A DNA stretch of 64,000 bases from Saprospiraceae bacterium (lineage in GTDB: Bacteria; Bacteroidota; Bacteroidia; Chitinophagales; Saprospiraceae), in contig JADKEB010000036.1 of assembly GCA_016718205.1 (NCBI GenBank), forward strand, positions 156,923-220,922, given 5' to 3'. The first letter of the stretch is position 1. Every line of letters begins with the position of its first letter. This document shows positions 17,941 through 27,241 of this stretch, in pieces. A program made the position numbers and the translations under genes. The notes under the pieces are model-generated. The model was given only the letters and a program-made list of their open reading frames with translations. It was not told the DNA's origin and did no database searches.

Positions 17941-20900
17941 TTATTGTTTGATGATCAATACGTTAAAATTTTCATTCAGTGGCATGGCACTTATATTTTC
18001 AATGAAAATGGTCCAAGCAGTACCATTCCACCAAACTCCAATGGGTGATGTGATATAAGTACCTCTATACTTATGGGTTACCAATAGTATATCAGTGCTT
18101 TGCATATTTCTATAATTGAGAGTGGTGATGTGTGAAGATGTATTAGCTGCTGTGGTGTTGTGGGTGTAAGCTGTCTTCACCGGAGCACTTTGATCCACTT
18201 TTATATATCCGTTTTGTATTTCTAAAGCCGTTCCTCCAGTCGATGACGAATGTTGCAATTTTAATATCGATTCTGTCGTAGATGATCCTATAAACTCGTT
18301 GGTAGGTGCAATGCTATGAACTCCGATGACAGACCCTTCGATGTGAACACCTTCTGCAGCTTTAAATTCTCCGCCGATGCCTGTATCACCTTGAGCGGTT
18401 CCTTTGACACCTATTGATACTCCTGAAGTAGTGGCGGCACCATGACCCATCACACCAATTCGACTCCCTTGCCCTTCACCTTCACCATAAACGCCTATAC
18501 TGGTAGTTGCCGTGCCTACTGTATTGTTACGTCCTACTACTCCTATGCCGTAAGTGTTGCCATCAGTAGAAACATGTGTATCATTGCTGACTGCCATCAA
18601 ACCAACACTTGAACTCGATTGAAAATACCCAGCCATAGGTCTATCTTGATGACCATAGATTTTGGGATAAGTCCTTAAGTCGGAAAGATATATTGATGAA
18701 GGATTTGCTGCCATTTCGGCTACGATACCCTTGTTCCCACCTTTAAAATTGCCTCCAATACCAAAACCACGTCCATTTGGTACTGTTGCACCTGTTGGCA
18801 AGCTTAGTCCTTCCACTCCGACCCCATCAAAACTACCATTGCCAGTGTAAGTGCCACGGATTGCGGAAGATGTATGTGCTGGAAATGAGGATGAAGCAGC
18901 AACGCCTGTAGACTGCCCACTTGCTATGACGCCGGTGCCGCCAGTAAAATTACCAGCAGCACCAATGTTTAGAGATTTTACGATGATGCCGTTGAGGTCA
19001 CCTTCTACGTCTATACCGGTTGAACCGGCTTTCACTTTGATGCCAATACCTGAATCGAGGTAAGGTTTGTTCAATATATCTAATGCAATTGGGTTTGTAA
19101 ATGTAGTGGCAGTACCATTGTTTCTGATAACAACAGCTTTGGTGCCTGTAGTGGTGTTCAGGGTTGAAAAACCAGCTACGCCTGCTATATCTTCCTGTGT
19201 TACCACATTAAATGCAGTATTATTTAAAAGTGCTACACTTTCTGGTCGTGGTGAAATTAAAACTTGTTTTACTGTGCTTGCATTGTGTGCCACATTGACA
19301 CCCAGAAAATTATTGGCCCAAAAAGCACTACTACCTCCACCTGAGGGTGATTGCCATGTAGCCAAGCCCGATGCATCAGACGTCAATACTTTGCCAGCAC
19401 CAGGAGCACCACCTGATATTTTAACTTGGCCGTTGACCTCTAATTTTGCAGATGGAGTAGGTGTACCAATCCCGACATTACCTTGATCAGTGATAAGGGC
19501 ATGTCCGGCAAATGAACTAAAATATGCACCTCCTGAATTTGTTCCAACACCTTGACCTCTAACTCCATAAGCACCATTATATCCAACACCAGATATACCA
19601 GCATAACTTGAACCTGTTGATGAAGACCCAACTACTCCATTTGCAACATCAGAAGTTCCAAATACACCAGAAGCTGGGGTACCTGATCCTAAAGCAATAT
19701 TGCCATATATTCCCGTGATAGCGGGACCACCTGTACCTGTTTGTATTATGTCAAATACACCACCTAGTGCAGAAGAATGTGAACCTGAATATGGTAAGGT
19801 TAAACCAGGTGAAGTCGGTGATGCCCAAGTTCCATCGCCCCTTAAAAATGTAGTTGCTGTTGCTCCAGTTGGTAATTTAGCAATTGTTACTGCATTATTG
19901 GCAATTTTGGCTGATGCAACGGCTCCATCAGACAGTTTTTCGGAAGTAACCGCATTGTTGGCTAATTTGGAAGTATTCACTGCATTATCTGCCAATTTTA
20001 CAGTAGAAATAGCGCTGCTTCCCACTACTGGATTGGGATACGTTCCGGACAAGTCACCACCTGCCGGACCTGAAGGGGTACCACTGCCTCCACCTGATGA
20101 AGGAAGTGTTATGCTACCACCGCCATTGGATAATGTCAATTGATTTCCTGTCAGTGATAAAGTCTGAATCTCATTAGTTACAGAATTGTCAATGGGAATT
20201 TGCCATGAACTATTACCATCTGCGTCTGATGTTAGCACTTTGCCAACTCCAGGGCTACCTCCACGAATTCTCAAAGCACCGTCTATATCTATAGGACCAC
20301 TGAATTCTGTACCTCCTTCAGACCAAATTTTTAGTTTTCTGTCATTACCAGTTGGACTAGTTCCTCCACCAAAAATGTTCAAAACATGATCACTGCCACC
20401 AAAACCACCATATTGGATTTTGCCAGCGTCAGCATGCTTCATCATTTTATCGTATGCAAGACTTATACCTGAAAGATTGCCTGATCCTTTTATCCCAAGC
20501 ATATTTCTAACGACTACTTTTCCATTCAGCAGTAAACTGTCAGCTGCAAAATCACCATAAATGAGTGCTCTTGTAGAATCTTCGCTGCTATTTTCTATGT
20601 ATAATTTGTTGGATGATTGGCTATTGCGCCCAGCATGATTACCAATGACAATATTGTCTGATCCGCTTTGATTATTCCACAATGCTTCATAGCCAATAGC
20701 TATATTGTTATTGCCATGTTTCTTATTGAACATCGATCCATATCCAATAGCAATATTATTAGCACTCATAGTGTCATTCGTCAAGGTAAATGCACCCAGA
20801 GTCACATTGGAGTGACCGCCTTTATTGTTTAATAAAGACAAATATCCTATTGCAGTATTATTGGCACCCATGCTTTTATTCATTGATTTATACCCAATAC

Positions 20901-21921
20901 TTACATTTCCTGATAAACTATTTTCCTTCAATACCTCATAACCTATAGCGACATTCGCATTGCCGGATCTTCTGTTATGCATTGCTAATACTCCAATCGC
21001 TGTATTTTCGATGCCGGTAGTATCATTAGTAAGAGAAAAGGCACCAATTGATACATTGTTATATCCTTTAGCTTTGTTTAAAGCTTCTCTACCTATAGCT
21101 ACATTGTGGGCAGAATTCACGTGATTTGCCATAGCTTTTTCACCAATGGCCACATTTCCTATGCCGCTGTTGGATAAGTTTGGTGTATTGGCTCCTAAAA
21201 AAGTACTTGTAGAATGAATCAAGCCAGACTGAACATTATTTCTTTTTATCACAATATCTTTATCATCATTAGTACCTATAAAATTTAAACTTGAATTTGT
21301 CCCACTATTTCCAGTCAGTGACCAAGCATTAGAACCATCACCGGGATCACCTTTATCTCCCTTAGGCCCGGGGACACCTTGCAATCCCTGATCTCCAGTA
21401 TCTCCTTTGGACCCGGCAACTCCTGCGTCGCCTTTTGGACCCTGCAAACCAGTATCTCCTTTGGGACCAGCAACTCCTGCATCACCTTTTGGACCCTGTA
21501 AACCCGTATCCCCTTTTGGGCCTTGCAATCCAGGATCACCCTTGTCTCCTTTAGTACCTGCTGTGGATGGATGGATGGGGCTGATCCCAATCTCTCCATA
21601 TGTAGTTCCTCCATTATTGCTACACTCGACAAGTAGAAATCTTTTGGTTGAAAAGTTGACATTTGAAAAGATACCCGTCACGGGTGTGCCTTGTCCAACG
21701 GTGACAGATAGCCACCCATATTGATCTGTTGAGCGATTTTGAGTTTCACGATACAGAACGCCTGTTGTTTCAGTCTCCAAAATGGTAAACCTTAGATTCA
21801 CCATAGTATTGGCCTGTGGATTTCCGCTGCTATTGCGGACTATGGTTTGATAATTGAATGTTTGTGCTTGCAGAGTCAAGCCAAAAAATAATAAAAGTAA
21901 ACAGTGAGTTAAAGTTTTCAT
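17941..21921 (-). CDS. Collagen-like / YadA-head-like fibre protein
   Basis: A 1326-residue exported protein. The order is a signal peptide (ending LTLQAQ), a beta domain (residues 20-120) and a Gly-X-Y collagen-like segment of about 70 residues (GPKGDTGLQGPKGDAG repeats near 122-195). Then come YadA-head-like 14-residue repeats (NVAIG...AL pattern, residues 255-470), alternating NNAVT...KL repeats typical of tail-fibre proteins, two GxxGxGxVLTSDA hinge segments, and a C-terminal beta domain (ILLVTHKYRG, PIGVWWNG) of DUF7452 type. No T9SS domain is visible. It is likely a trimeric surface fibre. It begins 5 bp after the type A T9SS gene, so the two are co-transcribed. Confidence 0.85.
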   Translation of the reverse strand: MKTLTHCLLLLFFGLTLQAQTFNYQTIVRNSSGNPQANTMVNLRFTILETETTGVLYRETQNRSTDQYGWLSVTVGQGTPVTGIFSNVNFSTKRFLLVECSNNGGTTYGEIGISPIHPSTAGTKGDKGDPGLQGPKGDTGLQGPKGDAGVAGPKGDTGLQGPKGDAGVAGSKGDTGDQGLQGVPGPKGDKGDPGDGSNAWSLTGNSGTNSSLNFIGTNDDKDIVIKRNNVQSGLIHSTSTFLGANTPNLSNSGIGNVAIGEKAMANHVNSAHNVAIGREALNKAKGYNNVSIGAFSLTNDTTGIENTAIGVLAMHNRRSGNANVAIGYEVLKENSLSGNVSIGYKSMNKSMGANNTAIGYLSLLNNKGGHSNVTLGAFTLTNDTMSANNIAIGYGSMFNKKHGNNNIAIGYEALWNNQSGSDNIVIGNHAGRNSQSSNKLYIENSSEDSTRALIYGDFAADSLLLNGKVVVRNMLGIKGSGNLSGISLAYDKMMKHADAGKIQYGGFGGSDHVLNIFGGGTSPTGNDRKLKIWSEGGTEFSGPIDIDGALRIRGGSPGVGKVLTSDADGNSSWQIPIDNSVTNEIQTLSLTGNQLTLSNGGGSITLPSSGGGSGTPSGPAGGDLSGTYPNPVVGSSAISTVKLADNAVNTSKLANNAVTSEKLSDGAVASAKIANNAVTIAKLPTGATATTFLRGDGTWASPTSPGLTLPYSGSHSSALGGVFDIIQTGTGGPAITGIYGNIALGSGTPASGVFGTSDVANGVVGSSSTGSSYAGISGVGYNGAYGVRGQGVGTNSGGAYFSSFAGHALITDQGNVGIGTPTPSAKLEVNGQVKISGGAPGAGKVLTSDASGLATWQSPSGGGSSAFWANNFLGVNVAHNASTVKQVLISPRPESVALLNNTAFNVVTQEDIAGVAGFSTLNTTTGTKAVVIRNNGTATTFTNPIALDILNKPYLDSGIGIKVKAGSTGIDVEGDLNGIIVKSLNIGAAGNFTGGTGVIASGQSTGVAASSSFPAHTSSAIRGTYTGNGSFDGVGVEGLSLPTGATVPNGRGFGIGGNFKGGNKGIVAEMAANPSSIYLSDLRTYPKIYGHQDRPMAGYFQSSSSVGLMAVSNDTHVSTDGNTYGIGVVGRNNTVGTATTSIGVYGEGEGQGSRIGVMGHGAATTSGVSIGVKGTAQGDTGIGGEFKAAEGVHIEGSVIGVHSIAPTNEFIGSSTTESILKLQHSSSTGGTALEIQNGYIKVDQSAPVKTAYTHNTTAANTSSHITTLNYRNMQSTDILLVTHKYRGTYITSPIGVWWNGTAWTIFIENISAMPLNENFNVLIIKQ

Positions 21922-21926
21922 GGGGT

Positions 21927-22442
21927 TTATTGTTTGATGAGTTTAGAAATGAAAGTTTGATTTTGTGGGGTTACTGCCTTGACAATGTAATATCCAGGCA
22001 AAAGATGTTGTATATCTATAGTGCTAAGTGAAAATGCATCAATCCTTGATTTGGATATCAGCTGACCTAATGGTGAATAGATGTGAATGTCAGCCGCCTG
22101 ATCATTGGGCCATTCAATTTGTAAAATGTCAAAAGCAGGGTTTGGGTATATGTTAAGCTGATAGGTAGGACCATCATTTGTACTGCTTATGACTGCGCGT
22201 TCGGTCAATGGTGAAGTAAAAAATATTGTGCCGTTATTGCCATAAACGGGAACTTGTACACCTATCATGTTTTGTGTGTATTGAGTACCGCAAATACCGA
22301 TAAAGTAATTTTTGGCTATGACCGGACTAAAGACACATTGGGCAGCTATCTCAGTATCAATACTAAGTATCAGAATCAGCATGCTGATATAATTAATTGG
22401 ACAATGCCTGCCATAAAAATTCCTAAATTTTGTTTCAATCAT
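21927..22442 (-). CDS. Small type A T9SS sorting-domain protein
   Basis: A 171-residue protein with a signal peptide (hydrophobic ISMLILILSI, cleavage after IAAQ near residue 35) and a C-terminal type A sorting domain: LNIYPNPAFDILQIEW, IYSPLGQLI, LPGYYIVKA. Only about 55 residues lie between them, so its role may be as a short surface-anchored partner of the fibre protein encoded 5 bp downstream. It is the first gene of the operon 22442 to 17403, and its promoter carries the palindromic operator. Confidence 0.8.
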   Translation of the reverse strand: MIETKFRNFYGRHCPINYISMLILILSIDTEIAAQCVFSPVIAKNYFIGICGTQYTQNMIGVQVPVYGNNGTIFFTSPLTERAVISSTNDGPTYQLNIYPNPAFDILQIEWPNDQAADIHIYSPLGQLISKSRIDAFSLSTIDIQHLLPGYYIVKAVTPQNQTFISKLIKQ

Positions 22443-22476
22443 GACTTAAAGGGGTTTAAAAAGTAAATTGATATTG

Positions 22477-22533
22477 CAAAGGTAGGTGTGTTTGATGCAG
22501 TACTAAAATTTGGCCTGTCACATGATCATGTGA
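22477..22533 (-). promoter_or_regulatory. Promoter with palindromic operator, fibre operon
   Basis: On the minus strand TACCTTTG (22484 to 22477) matches the -7 element TAnnTTTG. The perfect 16-base palindrome TCACATGATCATGTGA at 22518-22533 is centred 48.5 bases from the edge of the -7 element. That is the same spacing as at the response-regulator gene and within one base of the SBBP gene. It lies between divergent genes but is too far (over 110 bases) from the kinase promoter to be placed the same way there. Confidence 0.7.
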
Positions 22534-22644
22534 GATTTTAATATTTAATGGTAAGGTTGAGATTGTATTGATCCATCTGAAAAGAAAAAATACACACTAA
22601 AAACTTTTCAGGGAAAATCAAATAGAATAAGTCCCAAATGTCAT

Positions 22645-22652
22645 TAATTTTG
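22645..22652 (+). promoter_or_regulatory. Putative -7 element of the histidine kinase gene
   Basis: TAATTTTG fits TAnnTTTG and lies 18 bases before the kinase ATG at 22671. No clear -33 box is seen. Confidence 0.35.
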
Positions 22653-22670
22653 TCTGCATTATGATTTGTT

Positions 22671-25619
22671 ATGCTAAGTAGATATTTAAAGATTTTAATC
22701 GGGTTATTTGTATTGTTATTAGACACTTGCCTGCTTTTTTGTCAGACTAATTTCAAAAATGACAAATATTTTGTCCATGCTTACCATTATGGATTTAAGG
22801 AAGGATTGACTTTCGGTCCCAAAGACATGGCGATGGATGAACGAGGACACCTTTGGCTGCAGAATTTTGACAATCTGAGTACTTACAACGGATTCAAATT
22901 TACATATTATTATCCTGATGAAAATAATATGTATGCACGTCCCAGAAAGATGACAGACATCATAGCTGATCGAAGCAAACAAATCTGGATCGCAGCTCAA
23001 GAGGGCATATATCACTATTCAAAATCTAAAGGATTTATCAAAAACATATTGGCTTTTGACAAAAAGTCATTTGACAATATTACTACTCTTTATGCCAATA
23101 AAGAAAATAAACTATGGTGCGGTAATACAACGGGGCAGGTCATTCTTTATGATCCATTATCAAAAAAAAATCTGCAGGAAAAAAGATTACCGGTCAAATC
23201 CAAAATAAGCAGCATTTTTGAAGATTCACTACGGCAAATTTGGGTGACCTGTGAATTAGGTTTGTATGTTTTTACTGTTGAAGGTAAGCTAAGGGTGGTC
23301 TATGACTATAAAAATACACCGAATCAAACCTATTTGGATGATATTATAATTTCAGAATACAAAGTAAACGAGGTCATGATAAATTTGAATAATGAACTGC
23401 TTTATTTTGATATTTCAAAGTATTCCTTTTCAAAAAAATCTACGATAACAAATAAAGACAAAACATTTACAATAAAAGATTACCTCTTGATAAAAGATAA
23501 TTTATTTATTATTTCAACAAATAATGGTATCTATTATTACAACATTAAAGATAATATAGCCTACTCAGGAAAAGAAGAATCACAATCAGAATTCGGCTAT
23601 AATGAAGTGGCCAACAAGCTGATATTGACAGACAATGGGGTTTTATTTTTCAGTACGGATTCAGGTTTGTTAAAGCTACAGTATGTGAATGAGCCTTTCA
23701 AAAATATAGCTCTTGAAGAAGAGTATTCTTCTGAGGTATTGTTAGCAAAAGAAGTAGGTAAGTGGGCAGACCAATGGTTGCTGGTGACCAGTATCGGAAA
23801 TATGTACAGGTTTAAAATAAATGGTCGCCTGCTCATTAGACTAAGCTTAGGAAATCAAATGGGAATCCAGGGAGTTTGTTTGTCTTCGGATGAAAATAGG
23901 CTTTTCACAATGCGAGATGGTCGCCTTTTTCAATATGATATTAATGATACATCCATAGGTAATCCCATGATGCTTCTAGACACTAAGCTGCAAAATGTAA
24001 AAAAGATAGGCATCGATAGTAAGAATAATATCTGGATCTTGAGCAATAGGGAGCTGCATTTTTATCATGTAGGTCAAAAAAAAATTTCCCGGATTGAAAT
24101 CAAAGATGATACATTGTTTGACATCGAAATATTCAAAAACGGACGTATTTGTGTCTGTGGTAAAAAGCTTTTTTGTACCGATGATGACAACAACTTTAAA
24201 CTAATTTCAACCAATAATGGGGAGTATATTCATGACATAGTAGCTGGTAATTTTAATGATGTTTTCTATACCGGATTTTCTGGTTTATACCATTATAGTT
24301 TTCATTCAAAAAGTATGTCAAAATACACCATGAAAGATGGAATGATAAGTAATGATGCCGGAAATATTGAAATGGTGGACTCAAGTCTTTGGATTACATT
24401 TGCATCCGGACTGCAAAGGTTTGACAACACCAGTAAAAAATTTCATACATTCAGGTTTGAATCCGGATTGAAAGATGACAACTGTTACGACAATAAATTA
24501 TTTGCTATCGGAGATAAAGTTTTGATGATAGGTGGAAATAATTACTTTACTTATTACCAGAAATCAAAAAGGACACCCTTAAAAACTGTGGCATTAAATA
24601 TAGAAGCCATCTATTTTGATGATGAGCTGGTTTCGGATGTGATGTATAATAACTATGACATTACAGTCTCGCCCCAAGTAAAACAAATAAATGTGATCTT
24701 TGACTTTCCACTTTTTTTACATCCTTCTTATTACAATATGGAATATCGTCTTTTGGAAGGAAAAGATAGTTCATGGCATGTGATGCCAAGTAATATGAGC
24801 CTGCAATTCTATGAACTCAAGCCCAATAACTACAGACTCGAGGTTCGTGTGCAAGATGCAAACGTGTCGGAATCCAGTAAGTCCATTAGTTTGAATTTAA
24901 ATGTACTCGCCCCCTTTTATAAAAAAGCTGTTTTTCAAGTTATGGTATTTTTTATCTTGTCAGGCTTAGTTTCGCTGCTCTTTTATGGACTATACAGATA
25001 TAAATTGAAACAAATCAAAAAATTGAATGACTTGCGCCTGTCTATTTCACGAGACCTTCATGACGAAATGGGTAGTGAACTAAGTGCCATAAAGCTGTTA
25101 AGTGAACTTGAAGTAATGAAGGCCAGATCCAATGAAAATTCGTCCTTTAAAAAAATAGCCGAAAAATCATCTCTTGTCATGGAGAGCATGTCAGATATAG
25201 TTTGGAGTATCAATCCTGCCAATGATGAAATGGAAAAAATTATCGAAAAGATCCAAAACCAAGCTTATGATGTACTGGAGACAAAAGGTATCAATGTATT
25301 GGTGGATGTAGATGAAAATGTAAAAAAATATATTATAAATATGGAAAAAAGAAGACATTTTTATCTCATATTCAAAGAATCAATTCAAAATATTGCTAAA
25401 TATGCTAAAGCTACTGAAGTGAAAATTAACATAAGTATTAACGGCAATCTGCTGGAATCCACCATTTCAGATAACGGTGTAGGTTTTTATACCCTTGGAA
25501 AAACGCAGGGAAACGGATTGCGAAATATGAAAGAACGGGCAGCACTTTTGGGTGGTAAGATAGAAATAGAGTCAAATAACAACAACGGAACTTCAATACA
25601 TTTTTCGTTCCCGGTATGA
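22671..25619 (+). CDS. Propeller-type sensor histidine kinase (NarL/HisKA_3 class)
   Basis: A 982-residue kinase with an N-terminal signal/TM segment, a periplasmic two-component-regulator propeller (residues about 35-620; blades such as GHLWLQN, KQIWIAAQEG and NNIWILSN), a Y_Y_Y domain (about 660-745, YNMEYRLLEG) and one TM helix (about 750-772). A HisKA_3 dimerisation domain follows with the phospho-His in SRDLHDEMGSELSAIKLL, then a HATPase domain (ESIQNIAKYAKA, DNGVGF, GNGLRNM). This architecture senses an external ligand, often a polysaccharide, and phosphorylates a LuxR-type regulator. The natural partner is the convergent regulator gene that ends 27 bases away. Confidence 0.92.
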   Translation: MLSRYLKILIGLFVLLLDTCLLFCQTNFKNDKYFVHAYHYGFKEGLTFGPKDMAMDERGHLWLQNFDNLSTYNGFKFTYYYPDENNMYARPRKMTDIIADRSKQIWIAAQEGIYHYSKSKGFIKNILAFDKKSFDNITTLYANKENKLWCGNTTGQVILYDPLSKKNLQEKRLPVKSKISSIFEDSLRQIWVTCELGLYVFTVEGKLRVVYDYKNTPNQTYLDDIIISEYKVNEVMINLNNELLYFDISKYSFSKKSTITNKDKTFTIKDYLLIKDNLFIISTNNGIYYYNIKDNIAYSGKEESQSEFGYNEVANKLILTDNGVLFFSTDSGLLKLQYVNEPFKNIALEEEYSSEVLLAKEVGKWADQWLLVTSIGNMYRFKINGRLLIRLSLGNQMGIQGVCLSSDENRLFTMRDGRLFQYDINDTSIGNPMMLLDTKLQNVKKIGIDSKNNIWILSNRELHFYHVGQKKISRIEIKDDTLFDIEIFKNGRICVCGKKLFCTDDDNNFKLISTNNGEYIHDIVAGNFNDVFYTGFSGLYHYSFHSKSMSKYTMKDGMISNDAGNIEMVDSSLWITFASGLQRFDNTSKKFHTFRFESGLKDDNCYDNKLFAIGDKVLMIGGNNYFTYYQKSKRTPLKTVALNIEAIYFDDELVSDVMYNNYDITVSPQVKQINVIFDFPLFLHPSYYNMEYRLLEGKDSSWHVMPSNMSLQFYELKPNNYRLEVRVQDANVSESSKSISLNLNVLAPFYKKAVFQVMVFFILSGLVSLLFYGLYRYKLKQIKKLNDLRLSISRDLHDEMGSELSAIKLLSELEVMKARSNENSSFKKIAEKSSLVMESMSDIVWSINPANDEMEKIIEKIQNQAYDVLETKGINVLVDVDENVKKYIINMEKRRHFYLIFKESIQNIAKYAKATEVKINISINGNLLESTISDNGVGFYTLGKTQGNGLRNMKERAALLGGKIEIESNNNNGTSIHFSFPV

Positions 25620-25645
25620 CAGATCCAAAATAATAATAGTCAAAT

Positions 25646-26284
25646 TTATTTTTTATCAATAAAAACCTTGTGAATAGCTTCTGTGATAGAATGTACATGT
25701 AATTTGTCATAAATACGCTTGACATATGTACGTACAGTGTCGATACTAATGATCATTTCCTGGGCCACCATTTTGTAACTCAAACCTTTGGACAGGTGTT
25801 TCAGGATTTCGATTTCACGTTCAGTCAGATTGTAAGTGTTATCAGATGCCTTACCGGAGGCAAATGGGAGCTGTAATACTCTCCGGGCTATAGATGGACT
25901 TATCGGCGCGCCGCCATGTTTGACATCTTTGATCGCAGTGAGTAGCATTGCTAATGAGTTTTTTTTCAGTAAATAACCCGTTGCACCAGCTTTTAAAGCA
26001 TCAAATATTTTATCATCATCTTCAAATCCTGTGTTCATGATGACTTCAACTTCCGGATAATGCAATTTGAGCTCTCTTACCCCTTCGATACCTGATCGGC
26101 CGGGCATATCGATATCCATTATGATCACATTTGGGGTAAAAACTTTAGTATTCTGAACAACATCAAGACAGTGACCAAATTCGCCCGCAAGTTCAAACTC
26201 TTCAGACTCTCTGATGATAGATGCCAATATCTCTCTCAGCCCTGTATTGTCTTCATAAATCGCTACTCTGATCGGATCACTCAT
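25646..26284 (-). CDS. NarL/FixJ-type response regulator
   Basis: A receiver domain (residues 1-120, phospho-acceptor Asp in IIMDIDMPG, Lys in GYLLKKNS) is followed by a LuxR-type HTH (LTEREIEILKHLSKGLSY, then SIDTVRTYVKRIYDKL). The start at 26284 (MSDPIRVAIYEDN) is chosen because the receiver fold begins there, and because a promoter -7 element lies at 26308-26315, inside the longer frame that starts at 26320. It is convergent with the histidine kinase. The palindrome in its own promoter suggests autoregulation, or control by the same factor as the surface-protein genes. Confidence 0.92.
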   Translation of the reverse strand: MSDPIRVAIYEDNTGLREILASIIRESEEFELAGEFGHCLDVVQNTKVFTPNVIIMDIDMPGRSGIEGVRELKLHYPEVEVIMNTGFEDDDKIFDALKAGATGYLLKKNSLAMLLTAIKDVKHGGAPISPSIARRVLQLPFASGKASDNTYNLTEREIEILKHLSKGLSYKMVAQEMIISIDTVRTYVKRIYDKLHVHSITEAIHKVFIDKK

Positions 26285-26307
26285 TGTTGCCGTTGTTAAT
26301 AATGAAG

Positions 26308-26368
26308 CAAAAATAGACATAAATCTGCAGAGTAGTATTTTTTTCTTGTCACATGATCATGTGACAAG
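26308..26368 (-). promoter_or_regulatory. Promoter with palindromic operator, response regulator
   Basis: On the minus strand TATTTTTG (26315 to 26308) is a -7 element. The palindrome around TCACATGATCATGTGA is perfect over 24 bases (26345-26368) and centred 48.5 bases from the -7 edge. Predicted leader is about 17 bases to the ATG at 26284. There is no T-run after either arm, so it is not a terminator. Confidence 0.7.
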
Positions 26369-26569
26369 GGAGCTTTTGAGGTAGAAGTTAAGGTATCAGT
26401 AATAACTTTTTGAGATAGATCAAGACTTTATAATTTTCAATTCTCCTTAAAAAAAACAACATCAAAGAAGCCTAAACCATATGTATATAAAAGATCCGAA
26501 GCTCAATATACAAAGGTGCTCCGGATCTATAACCATTTCAAATTTAATTTCTTTATTATTTTAAACCTT

Positions 26570-26677
26570 GGGTGTATTTCATTTTTGCGCCACACATTAA
26601 AAATCATCAATTTTTTTTGCGATTCAGGCAAGATGCCTTAATATATTGCATCGTAGCTAAAAGCTACGACGAACAAA
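26570..26677. repeat. Repeat family 6, partial copy
   Basis: About 108 bp beginning GGGTGTATTTCATTTTTGCG and ending GCTACGACGAACAAA, nearly the same as the left two thirds of 26926-27083. It contains the small hairpin CGTAGCTAAAAGCTACG. The rest of the 26.37-26.92 kb gap holds a hairpin (AGATCCG at 26494, CGGATCT at 26527) and GTAGCCC-rich sequence without coding frames. Confidence 0.6.
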
Positions 26678-26925
26678 AGATGCTATAGAGACATGATCCT
26701 GCAGATAAATTACTCCCGCCTATCGGGGCAGGAGCGTAGCTCTGTCATCTTTGTAGAAAACATTAGCACCTGAAACATAAGGGGCGTAGCCCTGACATCT
26801 TATATTTACCACATCTTTTAAGATCCAGGGCTACCCCACGTGATGGTGTGTGATATTTTTACTACAAAGATCACAGGACTACGTCCCTATATTAATCTCG
26901 GACATAAAGATTAGAGATAATAGAA

Positions 26926-27083
26926 GGGTGTATTTCATTTTTTCGCCTCACATTAAAAATCACCCATTTTTTTTTGCGATTCAGGCAAGATGCTCTTAAT
27001 ATATTGCATCGTAGCTAAAAGCTACGACGAACAAACGAAACTTGATAAGAAATTGAGCACAGTGCGAAAAAATTAAATGCACC
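26926..27083. repeat. Repeat family 6, full copy with inverted ends
   Basis: About 158 bp bounded by GGGTGTATTTCATTTTTTCG and the imperfect inverse, ending AAATGCACC. The first two thirds repeat 26570-26677. It has no coding frame and lies downstream of the porin gene. Confidence 0.6.
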
Positions 27084-27140
27084 TTAAACCTTTTGGAGTT
27101 AAGCGGTTACCAGAAATTTATACAGATGAGAATTTACTTT

Positions 27141-27216
27141 CAAATAATTCTGTCGCCACAATAGTCAAAATGAATAAAAAGTGAAATTTTCGTAAACCAA
27201 TTTATCTTGCGTTTAC
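27141..27216. repeat. Hairpin repeat family 4 (copy 1)
   Basis: CAAATAATTCTGTCGCCA is followed by TCAAAATGAATAAA, and later TTTTCGTAAACCAATTTAT. The two inner blocks can pair. Close copies lie at 47050-47129 and, inverted, at 32126-32187. Confidence 0.55.
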
Positions 27217-27241
27217 TTTTATGTATTTGTAAAAATATGTG

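Noticed and set aside
19067..20143. Two long plus-strand frames (139 and 147 codons) within the fibre gene
   Set aside because: They are antisense shadows of low-complexity repeats in the fibre protein.
21330..21560. Regular short tandem repeats that might look like a CRISPR array
   Set aside because: They code in frame for Gly-X-Y collagen-like triplets of the fibre protein and have no spacers.
26345..26368. The 24-base palindrome as a transcription terminator
   Set aside because: No T-run follows in either direction and it sits upstream of a promoter, so an operator is the better reading.
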